From the NCBI RefSeq assembly GCF_004134865.1, contig NZ_SDPO01000002.1, positions 62,001 through 126,000 on the forward strand: 64,000 nucleotides of DNA. The letters run 5' to 3'. The stretch's first letter is position 1. Every line of letters starts with the position of its first letter. Origin of the DNA: Agromyces fucosus. Lineage in GTDB: Bacteria > Actinomycetota > Actinomycetes > Actinomycetales > Microbacteriaceae. The translations under genes and the position numbers were made by a program. The notes under the pieces are model-generated. The model was given only the letters and a program-made list of their open reading frames with translations, did not search any database and was not told where the DNA came from. Below are positions 34,532 to 44,000 of the stretch, piece by piece.

Positions 34532-35365
34532 TCAGCGGCGCTCGAGCAGCCATTCCATCGCGTCGGGCACGACGTCGAGCACCGAGACGTGGCCGTCGTC
34601 GAGCCGCATCCAGAGCGAGGCGCGGGGAATGTGCGCGACGAGCCACGAGGCGTGCTTCGACGGCACCACGCGGTCGCCCTCGCCCTGCACGAGGAGCACC
34701 GGAGCGACGATGCGCCCGAGGTCGAAGCCCCACCGTGAGGTGAAGGCGACGTCGTCGTCGATGAGGCCGTCGGGCCCGGCTTCGCCGGCGCGTGCGGCGT
34801 CGGCGCCGAGCGACGCCCAGCGCTCGTCGAGGGCCGCCCAGTCGACGGGCAGGAACTGCGACGGGTCGAACTCCGCGTCTGCGGCGAACGCGGCGCGGGC
34901 GGCTCGCCCATCGACGGCGGCACGCAGACCGCCCGGCGCGGTCATGCCCGCGAACCAGTCGTAGGCGTCGGTGCGCGGCGCGATGCCCGCCAGCGTGACC
35001 GCGCCCGTGACGCGCTCGGGCAACAGGGCCGCGCAGGCGAGCGCGTGCGGGCCGCCGCCCGAGGCGCCCATCACGGCGAACCGCTCGACGCCGAGCGCGT
35101 CGGCGATCGCCGCGACATCCGCTGCCGCCGAGGCGACGTCGCGGCCGGGGCGCGGGGTCGAGCCACCGTACGACGGGCGGCCATACGAAACGAGGCGGAT
35201 GCCACGAGCGGATGCCGCGGCGAGCACGGGCTCGAGCGGCGCACCGGTCTGCGGGGAGCCGTGGTGCCAGACGAGCGTGAGCGGCGACGCGGCATCCGGC
35301 CCGGTGTCGTAGGCGTGCAGGCTGCCGCCGTCGCGAAGGGGCACGTCGAGTTCGGTGACCGTCAT
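34532..35365 (-). CDS. Alpha/beta hydrolase
   Basis: A protein of 277 aa. The ATG at 35365 is chosen because AGGAG lies just upstream; a GTG two codons earlier overlaps the TetR stop. The nucleophile elbow is MGASGGGPHA, the oxyanion segment is VWHHGSPQTG, the acid is probably in QGEGDRVVP and the base His in DDGHVS. It follows the TetR gene directly and is probably co-transcribed with it. It is cytoplasmic; the substrate is unknown. Confidence 0.87.
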   Translation of the reverse strand: MTVTELDVPLRDGGSLHAYDTGPDAASPLTLVWHHGSPQTGAPLEPVLAAASARGIRLVSYGRPSYGGSTPRPGRDVASAAADVAAIADALGVERFAVMGASGGGPHALACAALLPERVTGAVTLAGIAPRTDAYDWFAGMTAPGGLRAAVDGRAARAAFAADAEFDPSQFLPVDWAALDERWASLGADAARAGEAGPDGLIDDDVAFTSRWGFDLGRIVAPVLLVQGEGDRVVPSKHASWLVAHIPRASLWMRLDDGHVSVLDVVPDAMEWLLERR

Positions 35366-35367
35366 CG

Positions 35368-35949
35368 TCACTCCTGCACGCCGGCGGCTCGAGCCGCAGC
35401 GGCGCTGAACGCAGGGCGCACGCGCTCCCACCCGTCGAGGTAGCCGCCGACCATGGCCGCGTCGCGCAGCAGCACGAGCTGGCCTGCCGCCTCTTCGGCG
35501 TCGGGCACCTCGGCCGCGGACAGCACCGACTCCAGCTCGGAGCGGAACCACTCGCGGTGCTCGGCCACGGCCTTGCGCACGCCGCTGTCGGCGTCGGGGT
35601 ACTCGGCGGCGGCGTTGATGAAGGGGCATCCACGGGTGTGGTGGCGCGCGACGTCGTCGGCGAGCCCGTCGATCACGAGGCCCACGAGCTGCTTGGGTGC
35701 TGCTCCGGATGCTTCGGCGGCCGCGAACGCGCCCCGGATGTTGGCGTCCTCGACCCCGAGGTAGGCCTCGACGAGGTCCTCCTTGCTCGGGAAGTGCCGG
35801 TAGAACGTCGCGCGGGTGACGCCGGCCTCGCCGATGATGCGGTCGACGCCGACGGAGTGGATGCCCTCTCGATAGAAGAGCTCAGACGCCGTAGCGAGCA
35901 GCTTCTCGCGGGCGACGGAACTGCCGTTTGAGGTCGTTCGTGTTGCCAT
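35368..35949 (-). CDS. TetR-family transcriptional regulator
   Basis: A protein of 193 aa. The helix-turn-helix is at about 15-60 (LLATASELFYREGIHSVGVD, then EAGVTRATFYRHFPSKEDL). The C-terminal domain is of the type with 'HHTRGCPFINAAAEY', seen in regulators of detoxification genes. Two related palindromes with an AGAACGATC core lie in the divergent gap, one near its own start, so it should repress itself, the co-transcribed alpha/beta hydrolase and the divergent hydrolase. Confidence 0.9.
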   Translation of the reverse strand: MATRTTSNGSSVAREKLLATASELFYREGIHSVGVDRIIGEAGVTRATFYRHFPSKEDLVEAYLGVEDANIRGAFAAAEASGAAPKQLVGLVIDGLADDVARHHTRGCPFINAAAEYPDADSGVRKAVAEHREWFRSELESVLSAAEVPDAEEAAGQLVLLRDAAMVGGYLDGWERVRPAFSAAAARAAGVQE

Positions 35950-35960
35950 GAGGTAAATGA

Positions 35961-36039
35961 TAGAACGATCTTTCTCTTTTTGCTTGACATGGCATGGAGT
36001 CGGGAGTAACTTCACAGACAGAGACAGAACGATCGTTCT
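35961..36039. promoter_or_regulatory. Divergent promoter with TetR operators
   Basis: On the plus strand TTGACA (35984-35989) and TAACTT (36007-36012), with a 17-bp spacer, form a near-consensus promoter for the hydrolase at 36075. A perfect palindrome AGAACGATCGTTCT (36026-36039) lies just downstream of it, and a half-matched copy TAGAACGATCTTTCT (35961-35975) lies before the TetR start. Confidence 0.85.
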
Positions 36040-36074
36040 ACCAAAGGGTGGGACGCAGTTGAAGGAGAGAGAAC

Positions 36075-36905
36075 ATGACCGCCACCAAGACCCCCATCGT
36101 CCTCATCCACGGACTCTGGATGACCCCGAAGAGCTGGAACACCTGGGCCGAGTACTTCCGGGCCCGCGGCCACGAGGTCATCGTTCCGGGCTGGCCCGGC
36201 ATCGACGACCGCGAGGTCGCCGACATCCGCTCGAACCCCGAGCCGCTCGAGGGCATCGGCCTCGCGCAGATCGCCGACCACTACGAGCGCATCATCCGCG
36301 CACTCCCCCAGAAGCCCATCATCATGGGCCACTCCTTCGGCGGACTGCTCACCCAGATGCTCGCCGATCGCGGCCTCGGCGTCGCCTACGTCGGCGTCAC
36401 CCCCGGCCAGCCCGCCGGCATCACGACCCTGCCGGCGTCGACTCTCTGGACCGGCACGCCGATCCTCTCGAACCCGTTCGCGAAGAACGGCGCCAAGCCG
36501 CTCTCGAAGGGGCACTTCCACTTCACGTTCGGCAACGACCTCGACCGCGAGGCATCCGATCGCCTCTGGGAGGAGTTCGCGGTCAACTCGTACAACCGGG
36601 TGTTCTTCGAGGGCGTCGCCGGCGCCTTCAACGAGAAGGGCGGCGTCAGCCACGTCGACTACGGCCGCACCGACCGCGCGCCGCTGCTCGTCATCACCGG
36701 CGAGATCGACCACGTCGTGCCGCCGGCCATCGGCAAGGCGATCGTGAAGAAGTACCACGCGACCGGCAGCCCCGCCATCGTCGAGTACCGCGAGTTCGCC
36801 GGCCGCACGCACCGCATCGTCAGCCAGGACGGCTGGGAGGAGGTCGCCGAGTACGCCCTCACCTGGGCGACCGAGCACGCCGAGGCGGCCGCACCTGCGG
36901 CCTGA
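36075..36905 (+). CDS. Alpha/beta hydrolase, TetR-controlled
   Basis: A protein of 276 aa with GAAGGAGAG before the ATG. The oxyanion motif is LIHGLWMTPKSW, the nucleophile elbow MGHSFGGLL (Ser about 99), the acid is in TGEIDHVVPP, and the base His in AGRTHRI. It resembles small esterases/lipases of actinobacteria. It has the strongest promoter seen in this window, overlapped by a TetR site, so it should be strongly inducible. The substrate is unknown. Confidence 0.9.
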   Translation: MTATKTPIVLIHGLWMTPKSWNTWAEYFRARGHEVIVPGWPGIDDREVADIRSNPEPLEGIGLAQIADHYERIIRALPQKPIIMGHSFGGLLTQMLADRGLGVAYVGVTPGQPAGITTLPASTLWTGTPILSNPFAKNGAKPLSKGHFHFTFGNDLDREASDRLWEEFAVNSYNRVFFEGVAGAFNEKGGVSHVDYGRTDRAPLLVITGEIDHVVPPAIGKAIVKKYHATGSPAIVEYREFAGRTHRIVSQDGWEEVAEYALTWATEHAEAAAPAA

Positions 36906-36923
36906 GCCCCGTGGCCCCATGAC

Positions 36924-36985
36924 GGGACCACTCGTGTCGCACCGGACCGGTGATATCTCGGGTCCGGTGCGACACGAGTGGTCCC
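36924..36985. terminator. Bidirectional terminator, 25-bp perfect stem
   Basis: Bases 36924-36948 are exactly complementary to 36961-36985, with a 12-base loop containing GATATC. It fills the gap between convergent genes ending at 36905 and 37002. This is far longer than a typical intrinsic terminator stem and has no T-run. Confidence 0.85.
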
Positions 36986-37001
36986 GACGTGGTTGAGGGG
37001 C

Positions 37002-37196
37002 TCAGCGCTCGATCGAGTCGGGCCCGTCACGGCGGGCGAAGACGCTCCGCAGCACGAAGAACACGACGACCGCGACCACCGCGACGATCACGAGCTTGCC
37101 GATGAACCAGAGCAGGCTGAACAGCACATCGACGAGGAACCACGCGATGACGACGGCGACGATCACGCCGATGACGGTCCAGACGGTACGACTCAT
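37002..37196 (-). CDS. Small two-span membrane protein
   Basis: A protein of 64 aa. Two hydrophobic segments, about 5-28 (VWTVIGVIVAVVIAWFLVDV) and 30-50 (WFIGKLVIVAVVAVVVFFVL), are followed by a short charged tail ARRDGPDSIER. Its codon use is normal for the genome. It resembles small actinobacterial membrane proteins of unknown function. Confidence 0.75.
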   Translation of the reverse strand: MSRTVWTVIGVIVAVVIAWFLVDVLFSLLWFIGKLVIVAVVAVVVFFVLRSVFARRDGPDSIER

Positions 37197-37248
37197 GTTC
37201 CGAGGCTAGTCGAGCGGATGCCCCGGGCCACCGCCGGTCGGCCGACGC

Positions 37249-37851
37249 TCACGGCGCGTGGCCGTCGAAGAGCAGGGTGGGCACGGGGCCGAACGGCATC
37301 GACCGCACGCGGAACGGCCGCACGTCGTCGCCGACGAAGCCCGCCTCCACGAGGGTCCGAGCGGTGTCGCGGTCCCAGTGGCATCCGTGGCAGAACCTGG
37401 CCGTGAACGGGGTCGCAATGCGCTGCACCACCCGCTTCGCCGTTCGCGGCGGCGCCGCGACGTGGTCGACGAAGACGACCCGTCCGCCGGGCACGAGCAC
37501 TCGACGCACCTCCGCCAGTGCGACCGACGGGTCGGCCACCGAGCACAGCACGTAGGTCGCGACGACCGCGTCGACGGAGCGGTCTGGCAGCGGGATCGCC
37601 TCGGCCATGGCATCGAGTGGCGCGGCCTGATGCCCCCATTCCCGTGCGCGCTTCGCGAGCTCCGCGCGGCGCTCGGCGTCGGGCTCGAGGCCGATCCACT
37701 CGACGTCGAGGTGCAGGGCGCCGAAGTTCTCGCCCTCGCCGGCGCCGATCTCGAGCACGCGCCCGCGCACTCGGCCGACGAACTCCCGCTCGAGGTCGTC
37801 GAGGCGGTCGTCGTCGATGAGGTCGGATGTCGCGGCCTTCGCTTGCTCCAT
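37249..37851 (-). CDS. Class I SAM-dependent methyltransferase
   Basis: A protein of 200 aa. Motif I is VLEIGAGEGENFGALH, the acidic ribose contact is in WIGLEPD, 'DAMAEAIPLPDRSVDAVVATYVLCSV' covers motifs II-IV, and 'VLVPGGRVVFVDHV' is motif V/VI. This is the UbiE/methyltransferase 11-like layout. A CHGCHW segment near residue 160 is a candidate metal or structural site. The ATG at 37851 has no clear ribosome site. The substrate is unknown. Confidence 0.87.
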   Translation of the reverse strand: MEQAKAATSDLIDDDRLDDLEREFVGRVRGRVLEIGAGEGENFGALHLDVEWIGLEPDAERRAELAKRAREWGHQAAPLDAMAEAIPLPDRSVDAVVATYVLCSVADPSVALAEVRRVLVPGGRVVFVDHVAAPPRTAKRVVQRIATPFTARFCHGCHWDRDTARTLVEAGFVGDDVRPFRVRSMPFGPVPTLLFDGHAP

Positions 37852-37936
37852 GCCGCCATGCGAGCACGTCGGCGGGCGCGCGTCAAGCGGGTGCCGCGGA
37901 CCGACTCCGAACGCGGCCCGGCCGTAGGCTGGTGCG

Positions 37937-38704
37937 ATGCTCAGGCGATTCCTCTCCGGCGCCGGCCTGCTGCTGCGCGGCTTCGGATTCTGGGGCCGCC
38001 GGCCGGGCGTGATGGCACTCGGGCTGATCCCCGCCGCGATCGTCTTCGCCGTCGTGCTCGCCGCGCTCGTGGCGCTCGGCATCCAGTTGCCGGCGATCGT
38101 CGAATGGGCGACGCCCTTCGCCGAGCGGTGGGATGCGTTCTGGACCGCGTCGCTGCGCGTCGCCATCGCCGCCGTGACCTTCGCCGGCGCCGTGCTGCTC
38201 GCGGCCGTCACGTTCACCGCGCTCACGCTCGCGGTCGGCGATCCGTTCTACGAACGCATCTGGCGAGCGGTCGAGCTCGAGCTCGGCGGCGAGGTACCCG
38301 ATCGGGGCGCGGGCTTCTGGCGGGCCGCGGGCGACGCCGCCGCCCTCATCGCGCTCGGCGTCGTCTCGGCACTCGCCGTCGGCCTGATCGGCCTCGTGCC
38401 GATCGTCGGAACGGTCGCCGCGCCGGTCCTGGGGGTGACACTGTCGGGCTGGCTGCTCGCCCGGGAGCTCACCGGGCGTGCGTTCGAGGCCCGAGGCATG
38501 ACCGCGGCCGATCGCAAGGTAGCGCTCCGCGGCCATCGTGCGCGCATGCTCGGGTTCGGCGTCGCGACCCAGCTGTGCTTCATGGTGCCGCTCGGCGCGG
38601 TGATCGCGATGCCGGCTGCGGTCGCCGGGTCGACGATGCTCGCGCGAGCGGCGCTCGATGCACCGCGCCCGGCGGATTCCCGGCCGACGACGCCGTCGGT
38701 GTGA
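37937..38704 (+). CDS. EI24/CysZ-like membrane protein
   Basis: A protein of 255 aa with four or five membrane helices. The 'VGDPFYERIWRAVE' segment and the 'LIGLVPIVGTVAAPVLGVTLSG' helix are typical of the EI24 domain (CysZ sulfate-transport family and eukaryotic EI24). TAGGCT (37925-37930) ends six bases before the ATG, so a leaderless mRNA is likely. No cysteine-biosynthesis genes are adjacent, so a sulfate role is uncertain. Confidence 0.85.
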   Translation: MLRRFLSGAGLLLRGFGFWGRRPGVMALGLIPAAIVFAVVLAALVALGIQLPAIVEWATPFAERWDAFWTASLRVAIAAVTFAGAVLLAAVTFTALTLAVGDPFYERIWRAVELELGGEVPDRGAGFWRAAGDAAALIALGVVSALAVGLIGLVPIVGTVAAPVLGVTLSGWLLARELTGRAFEARGMTAADRKVALRGHRARMLGFGVATQLCFMVPLGAVIAMPAAVAGSTMLARAALDAPRPADSRPTTPSV

Positions 38705-38706
38705 AC

Positions 38707-38750
38707 AGCAGAGCGGATGCCGCGGCGCGAGCCGCGGCATCCGCTCTGCT
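38707..38750. terminator. Bidirectional terminator built from the GCGGATGCCGC word
   Basis: A 20-bp perfect stem (38707-38726 with 38731-38750) and a GCGA loop lie between convergent genes ending at 38704 and 38760. Each arm contains GCGGATGCCGCGGC, the word repeated in two other terminators in the window. Confidence 0.88.
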
Positions 38751-38759
38751 GGTTCGTCG

Positions 38760-39899
38760 TCAGCGCAGCCCGGCGAAGAACGCCCGGATGTCGCCGGCGA
38801 CGAGCGCGGGCACCTCGAGCGCCGCGTAGTGGCCGCCCTGCTCGAACCGGCTCCAGTGCACGATTTTCGAGTTGTCGCGCTCGGCGAAGACCTTGATCGT
38901 CTGGAAGTCGTCCTTGAAGACCGCCACGCCGGTGGGCGCATCGTTCACCTGCGGCTCGGCCTCGGCGCGCGCGTTGTCGAGGTAGCTGCGACTCATGCCG
39001 GCGGCGGCATTCGCGAACCAGTTGACGCTCACCTCGGTGATGATCTGCTCGAGCGTGACGAGCGAGGTGCCGTTACCGAATGAGTTGAAGAGCTCGCTGT
39101 AGGCGAGGAGCGCGATCGGCGAGTCGCTGAGCCCGACCGCCACGGTCTGAGGCCGGCTCGCGTTCATTGTGTTGTAGCCGCCGACCGACTGGAACCATTG
39201 CATGTGCTCGAGTCCCGCGTAGTCCTGCGGTTCGAGGCGCTCGAACTCGGCGGGGTCGCCGCTCGGAAAGGAGAACAGCTGCAGCACGTGCAGGCCGAGG
39301 AATCCCTCAGGGTTCGCGAGTCCGAGTTCGCGGGCGACGAGCGCCCCGTTGTCGGAGCCGTGGATGCCGTACTCGGCATATCCGAGGCGGTGCATGAGCT
39401 CGTCGTAGGCGCGGGCCACTCGCGCGGTCGTCCAGCCGGGCTCGGCGACGGGGTTCGAGAAGCCGTAGCCCGGGGCATCCGGGATGACGACGTCGAACGC
39501 GTCCTCGGCGCGGCCGCCGTGCGCGACGGGGTCGACGAGCAGGTCGATGAGATCGAGGTAGTCGACGGATGACCCGGGGTAGGTGTGCGCCAGGAGCAAC
39601 GGGGTGGCTCCGGGGTGCTCCGAGCGCACGTGGATGAAGTGGATGGGCTGGCCGTCGACCTCGGTCGTGAAGTGCGGCACGGCGTTGATGCGCGCCTCGG
39701 CGGCCCGCCAGTCGAACGCGCGCCACGCCTGGACCGCCTCGCGGAGGTAGGCGTTCGGCGTGCCGGCGTCCCAGTCGTCGGTCGGTGCCGGCTGCGGCAG
39801 GCGAGTGCGGGCGAGTCGCTCCATGAGGTCGTCGACGTCGGCCTGGGCGATGTCGATCGTGAACGGGCGGATGTCGGCGGGAGAGGTGGTGTTCTTCAT
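38760..39899 (-). CDS. Epoxide hydrolase (EHN domain, alpha/beta fold)
   Basis: A protein of 379 aa from the ATG at 39899. The N-terminal EHN domain begins 'IRPFTIDIAQADVDDLMERLARTRLP'. The oxyanion HTYPGS replaces the usual HGWPGS, the nucleophile Asp is in HGSDNGALVA, and the base His is in EQGGHYAALE. A TATATG -10 lies 20 bp upstream on its strand, and an earlier in-frame ATG (39920) falls inside this promoter, so it is rejected. The gene is divergent from a WYL regulator with a 19-bp palindrome between them. Epoxide or related ester hydrolysis is likely. Confidence 0.88.
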   Translation of the reverse strand: MKNTTSPADIRPFTIDIAQADVDDLMERLARTRLPQPAPTDDWDAGTPNAYLREAVQAWRAFDWRAAEARINAVPHFTTEVDGQPIHFIHVRSEHPGATPLLLAHTYPGSSVDYLDLIDLLVDPVAHGGRAEDAFDVVIPDAPGYGFSNPVAEPGWTTARVARAYDELMHRLGYAEYGIHGSDNGALVARELGLANPEGFLGLHVLQLFSFPSGDPAEFERLEPQDYAGLEHMQWFQSVGGYNTMNASRPQTVAVGLSDSPIALLAYSELFNSFGNGTSLVTLEQIITEVSVNWFANAAAGMSRSYLDNARAEAEPQVNDAPTGVAVFKDDFQTIKVFAERDNSKIVHWSRFEQGGHYAALEVPALVAGDIRAFFAGLR

Positions 39900-39921
39900 G
39901 TCTTCGACGGTACGGTGCATA

Positions 39922-39940
39922 TAGGAACATTCAGTTCCTA
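39922..39940. promoter_or_regulatory. Operator palindrome between epoxide hydrolase and WYL regulator
   Basis: TAGGAACATTCAGTTCCTA has perfect 7-bp arms (TAGGAAC/GTTCCTA) around a 5-bp centre. It overlaps the hydrolase promoter region and lies 23 bp before the regulator start, which suits control of both genes. Confidence 0.78.
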
Positions 39941-39962
39941 ATGATGGATCGAGTATTCACCC

Positions 39963-40922
39963 ATGTCAGACACCGCCGCCCGACTGCTCTCACTGCTCGC
40001 CCTGCTGCAGACCCGACCCGACTGGACGAGCACGGAACTCGGCGCCCGGCTCGGCGTGACCCCCCGCACCATCCGCAATGACATCGACCGCCTGCGCGAG
40101 CTCGACTACCCCGTCGACGCCACCCGCGGCGCCGCCGGCGGCTACCGCCTCGGCGCGGGGGCGAAGCTGCCGCCACTGCTGCTCGACGACGAGGAGGCCG
40201 TGGCCGTGGCGATCGGCCTGCGAGCGGCCACCGGCATCGCGGGCGTCGAGGAGTCCAGCACGCGGGCGCTCACGAAGCTCGAGCAGGTACTGCCGTCGCG
40301 ACTCCGCCCGACGGTCGAGGCGCTCGCGACCGTGATCGAGCGGGCGCCCGAGAACAACGACACCGACGCACCCGACCCCGAGGTCGATGCCGCCGTGCTC
40401 ACGGCCGTCGCGAGCGCCATCCGCGGGGTCGAGTGGATCCGATTCGACTACCAAGGCGACGCCCGCCTCGTCGAGCCCTACCGCCTGCTGAGCTGGGCTC
40501 GCCGCTGGTACCTCGTCGGCCGCGACCCGTCGAGCGGCGACTGGGGCACGTTCCGTGCCGATTGGATCGCACTCCGCATGCCGACGCGGCGCCGGTTCGA
40601 ACCCGTCGCGCTGCCCGACGGCGACTACACGGCCTTCGCGATGCGCTCGATCGCCGAGAGTGGCTGGAAGGTGCACGCGCGGCTGCGCGTCGCGGCGCCG
40701 GCCGACGCGGTGCTCGCGCGGATCCACCACGCGGTCGGGGTCGTCGAGGCCGTCTCCGACTCCGAATCGGTGCTCGTCACCGGCGCCGATTCCCTCGACA
40801 CGATCGCCGCCTACATCGGCATGCTCGGCATGGACTTCACGGTCGAGTCCCCCGACGAACTGCGAACGCTGCTCCTGACCTACAGTGAGCGCTACGCGAG
40901 GGCAGCTCGCCGACCCGACTGA
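39963..40922 (+). CDS. WYL-domain transcriptional regulator (YafY/DeoR-type helix-turn-helix)
   Basis: A protein of 319 aa. The N-terminal helix-turn-helix (LLSLLALLQTRPDWTSTELG, then VTPRTIRNDIDRLREL) is followed by a WYL ligand-sensing domain ('IRFDYQGDARLVEPYRLLSW', ARRWYLVGRD, 'DWGTFRADWI') and a C-terminal extension domain. GAGTAT lies six bases before the ATG (leaderless). The divergent epoxide hydrolase and the palindrome between them identify its likely target. Confidence 0.9.
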   Translation: MSDTAARLLSLLALLQTRPDWTSTELGARLGVTPRTIRNDIDRLRELDYPVDATRGAAGGYRLGAGAKLPPLLLDDEEAVAVAIGLRAATGIAGVEESSTRALTKLEQVLPSRLRPTVEALATVIERAPENNDTDAPDPEVDAAVLTAVASAIRGVEWIRFDYQGDARLVEPYRLLSWARRWYLVGRDPSSGDWGTFRADWIALRMPTRRRFEPVALPDGDYTAFAMRSIAESGWKVHARLRVAAPADAVLARIHHAVGVVEAVSDSESVLVTGADSLDTIAAYIGMLGMDFTVESPDELRTLLLTYSERYARAARRPD

Positions 40923-41044
40923 AACGCCGAGCGGGCTATACATCCGATCTCTCCTTGGGCAGAATGGGCCGTGGCCGCTGTTCGAACGAACATGCCTCCC
41001 TTCTCGGTTCCAAACACCTGATCAATGACGCGCAGGAGATCTCG

Positions 41045-44000
41045 ATGAATTTCACGTTCGACCCCCAACGCCGCCGTGTGCTCCAGATCGGCGGTGTCGT
41101 CGTGGCCGCACCGCTCCTCGGCGACCTCTTCGCTGCGCGGCCCGCTGCGGCCGCACAGCTCACCGCCTTCGGCACCACGGTCGCCACGAGGCGAGCCCCG
41201 ATCGAGGTCCCCGAGCTCTCGGCGAAGTCGCTCTGGTACGGCACGCCGGCCACGAACTGGGAGTCGCAGGCCCTGCCGATCGGCAACGGCCGTCTCGGCG
41301 GCATGATCTTCGCGAACCCTGACGAAGAGGTCGTGCAGTTCAACGAGCAGAGCCTCTGGGGTGGCGTCAACAACTACGACAACGCGCTCATGGGTCAGCC
41401 CAACGGGGCCTACGACACGAGCGTGACGGGCTTCGGCTCCTACCGCGACTTCGGCACGCTGCGCTTCGCGTTCGCCGCCGGCCCGCGCGTGACCTCGCCC
41501 GGCGGGCCCTACAACGTGTCGACCGCCTCCGAAGACGTCGATCGCACGATCGATGCCAAGGCGAGCACCAAGTGGTGCATCATCGCACCGCCCGCGCAGG
41601 TGCTCTGGCAGGCGGAACTGCCGACGGCTGCGACGGTCACGAGCTACAGCTTCACGAGCGCCAACGACGTTCCCGTCCGCGATCCCCAGGAGTGGACCCT
41701 CTCGGGCTCGTCCGACGGCACGAACTGGACGGCGCTCGATGCCCGCACCGGTGCGCCCTTCGAGACCCGCGGCCAGACGAAGCAGTACACCTTCACCAAC
41801 GCCACGGCGTACCGCTTCTACCGGTTCACGTTCGTGCCGAAGGCCGGCGTCAGCCACTTCCAGATCGCCGAGATCTCGCTGGGCGGCGTCAGCCTCTCGG
41901 GCGGCGCACTCGCCTACGTCTCGTCGCCGAGCGGCGCAGCAGCCGGCACGGATGTCTCGAGCGACCTCACCCGCAGCGTCGACGGCGACCCGACCACGGC
42001 CTGGCGCGTCGCCGAGCCGGGCGCAGGCGTGCAGTGGCAGCTCGACCTGCCGACCGGCGTCGCGGCGACGTCGTACGTGCTCACCGCGGCATCCGACGCA
42101 CCCGAACACGACCCCGGTCGCTGGCAGCTCGCGGGCTCGCGTGACGGCGGCGTCACCTGGGTCGCGCTCGACTCGCGCGAACCGGGCGCACCGTTCGCGG
42201 CCCGCGGGGAGGCGAAGACCTACACCTTCACGAACTCGACGGCGTACACCTCCTACCGGTTCACCTTCGCGACCGCCTCGGCTGCGACGCCGTTCGCGAT
42301 CGGCGAGGTCGCCGTCGTCGGCTCGTCGTTCGACTCGCGCGCCCTTCGCACGGTCGCCGAATACCGTCGCGGTCTCGACACGGCCGTCGGCATGCACGTC
42401 ACCCGGTTCGACACGGTCGCCGGTCGGGTCGTGCGCGAGGCCTTCGCGAGCCGCGCGGCCGACGTCATGGTGCTGCGATACACGACCGACGCCGAGTCGG
42501 GCATGTCGGGCATCCTCTCGCTGGCGTCGGGCCAGTCCGTGCCCTCGGCCGCAGCGGGCAGCGGCGTCGGTGCCCAGCTCTCGTTCAGCGGCGTGATGGC
42601 CAACGCGCTGAAGCACTCCTGCACGGTCCGCGTGGTCGAAGCCGACGGCACCGTGACGGTCGAGGGCAACACACTCCGCGTCGACGGGTGCGGCACCCTG
42701 ACCCTCGTGCTCGACGCCCGCACCGACTACAAGCTCAGTGCGGCCGACGGATGGCGCGGCGCCGCGCCCGAGCCCGGCATCGTCGCCGCGATCGACGCGG
42801 CGGCGGCACGTTCCTACGCCGACCTGCGCGCCGAGCACACCGCCCAGGTTTCGGAGCTGATGAACCGGGCGACCGTGAACTGGGGCGAGACGGATGCCGC
42901 GGTGCAGGCGCTGCCCACCAGCGCCCGCCTCGAGCGGTACAAGACGGGCGGGGCCGACCCCACCCTCGAGCAGGCGCTCTACCACTACGGCCGCTACCTG
43001 CTCCTCAGCTCGTCGCGACCCGGCGGCCTGCCCGCGAACCTGCAGGGGCTCTGGAACAACAGCAACCAGCCGCCGTGGGCCTCCGATTACCACACCAACA
43101 TCAACGTGCAGATGAACTACTGGGGCGCCGAGACCACGAACCTCTCGGAGTCACACTCCGCGCTCGTCGCGTTCATCGAGCAGGTCGCGGTGCCGAGCCG
43201 GATCGCGACCAGGAACGCGTTCGGCCAGAACGTGCGGGGGTGGACCGCTCGCACCTCGCAGTCGATCTTCGGCGGCAACGCGTGGGAGTGGAACACGATC
43301 GCGAGCGCCTGGTACGCCCAGCACGTCTACGAGCACTGGGCCTTCACTCAAGACAGTGCCTACCTCGAAGACGTCGCCCTCCCGCTCATCACGGAGATCT
43401 GCCACTTCTGGGAGGACGAGCTGAAGGAGCTGGCCGACGGCACGCTCGTCGCGCCCAACGGCTGGTCACCCGAGCACGGGCCGCGCGAAGACGGCGTCAT
43501 GCACGACCAGCAGATCATCTGGGACCTGTTCCAGAACTACCTGGACGCGACCGCGACGCTCTCCCCCCAGCCCGCATACCGGGCGACGATCGCCGACCTG
43601 CAGTCGCGGCTCGCGCCGAACAAGATCGGCAGCTGGGGCCAGCTGCAGGAGTGGCAGACCGATCGCGACGACCCCAACGACCTGCACCGCCACACCTCGC
43701 ACCTGTTCGCCGTCTATCCGGGTCGTCAGATCACGAGCGAGACGCCCGAGCTCGCGGCCGCGGCCCTCGTGTCGCTCAAGGCTCGCAACGGCGAGCGCGA
43801 CGGCGTGCCCTTCACCGAGGCGACGGTCTCGGGCGACAGCCGTCGCTCGTGGACCTGGCCGTGGCGAGCTGCACTGTTCGCGCGTCTCGGCGACGGCGAG
43901 CGCGCACGCTTCATGCTGCGGGGCCTGCTCCGCTACAGCACGCTGACGAACCTGTTCGCGAACCACCCGCCCTTCCAGCTGGACGGCAACTTCGGCATCT

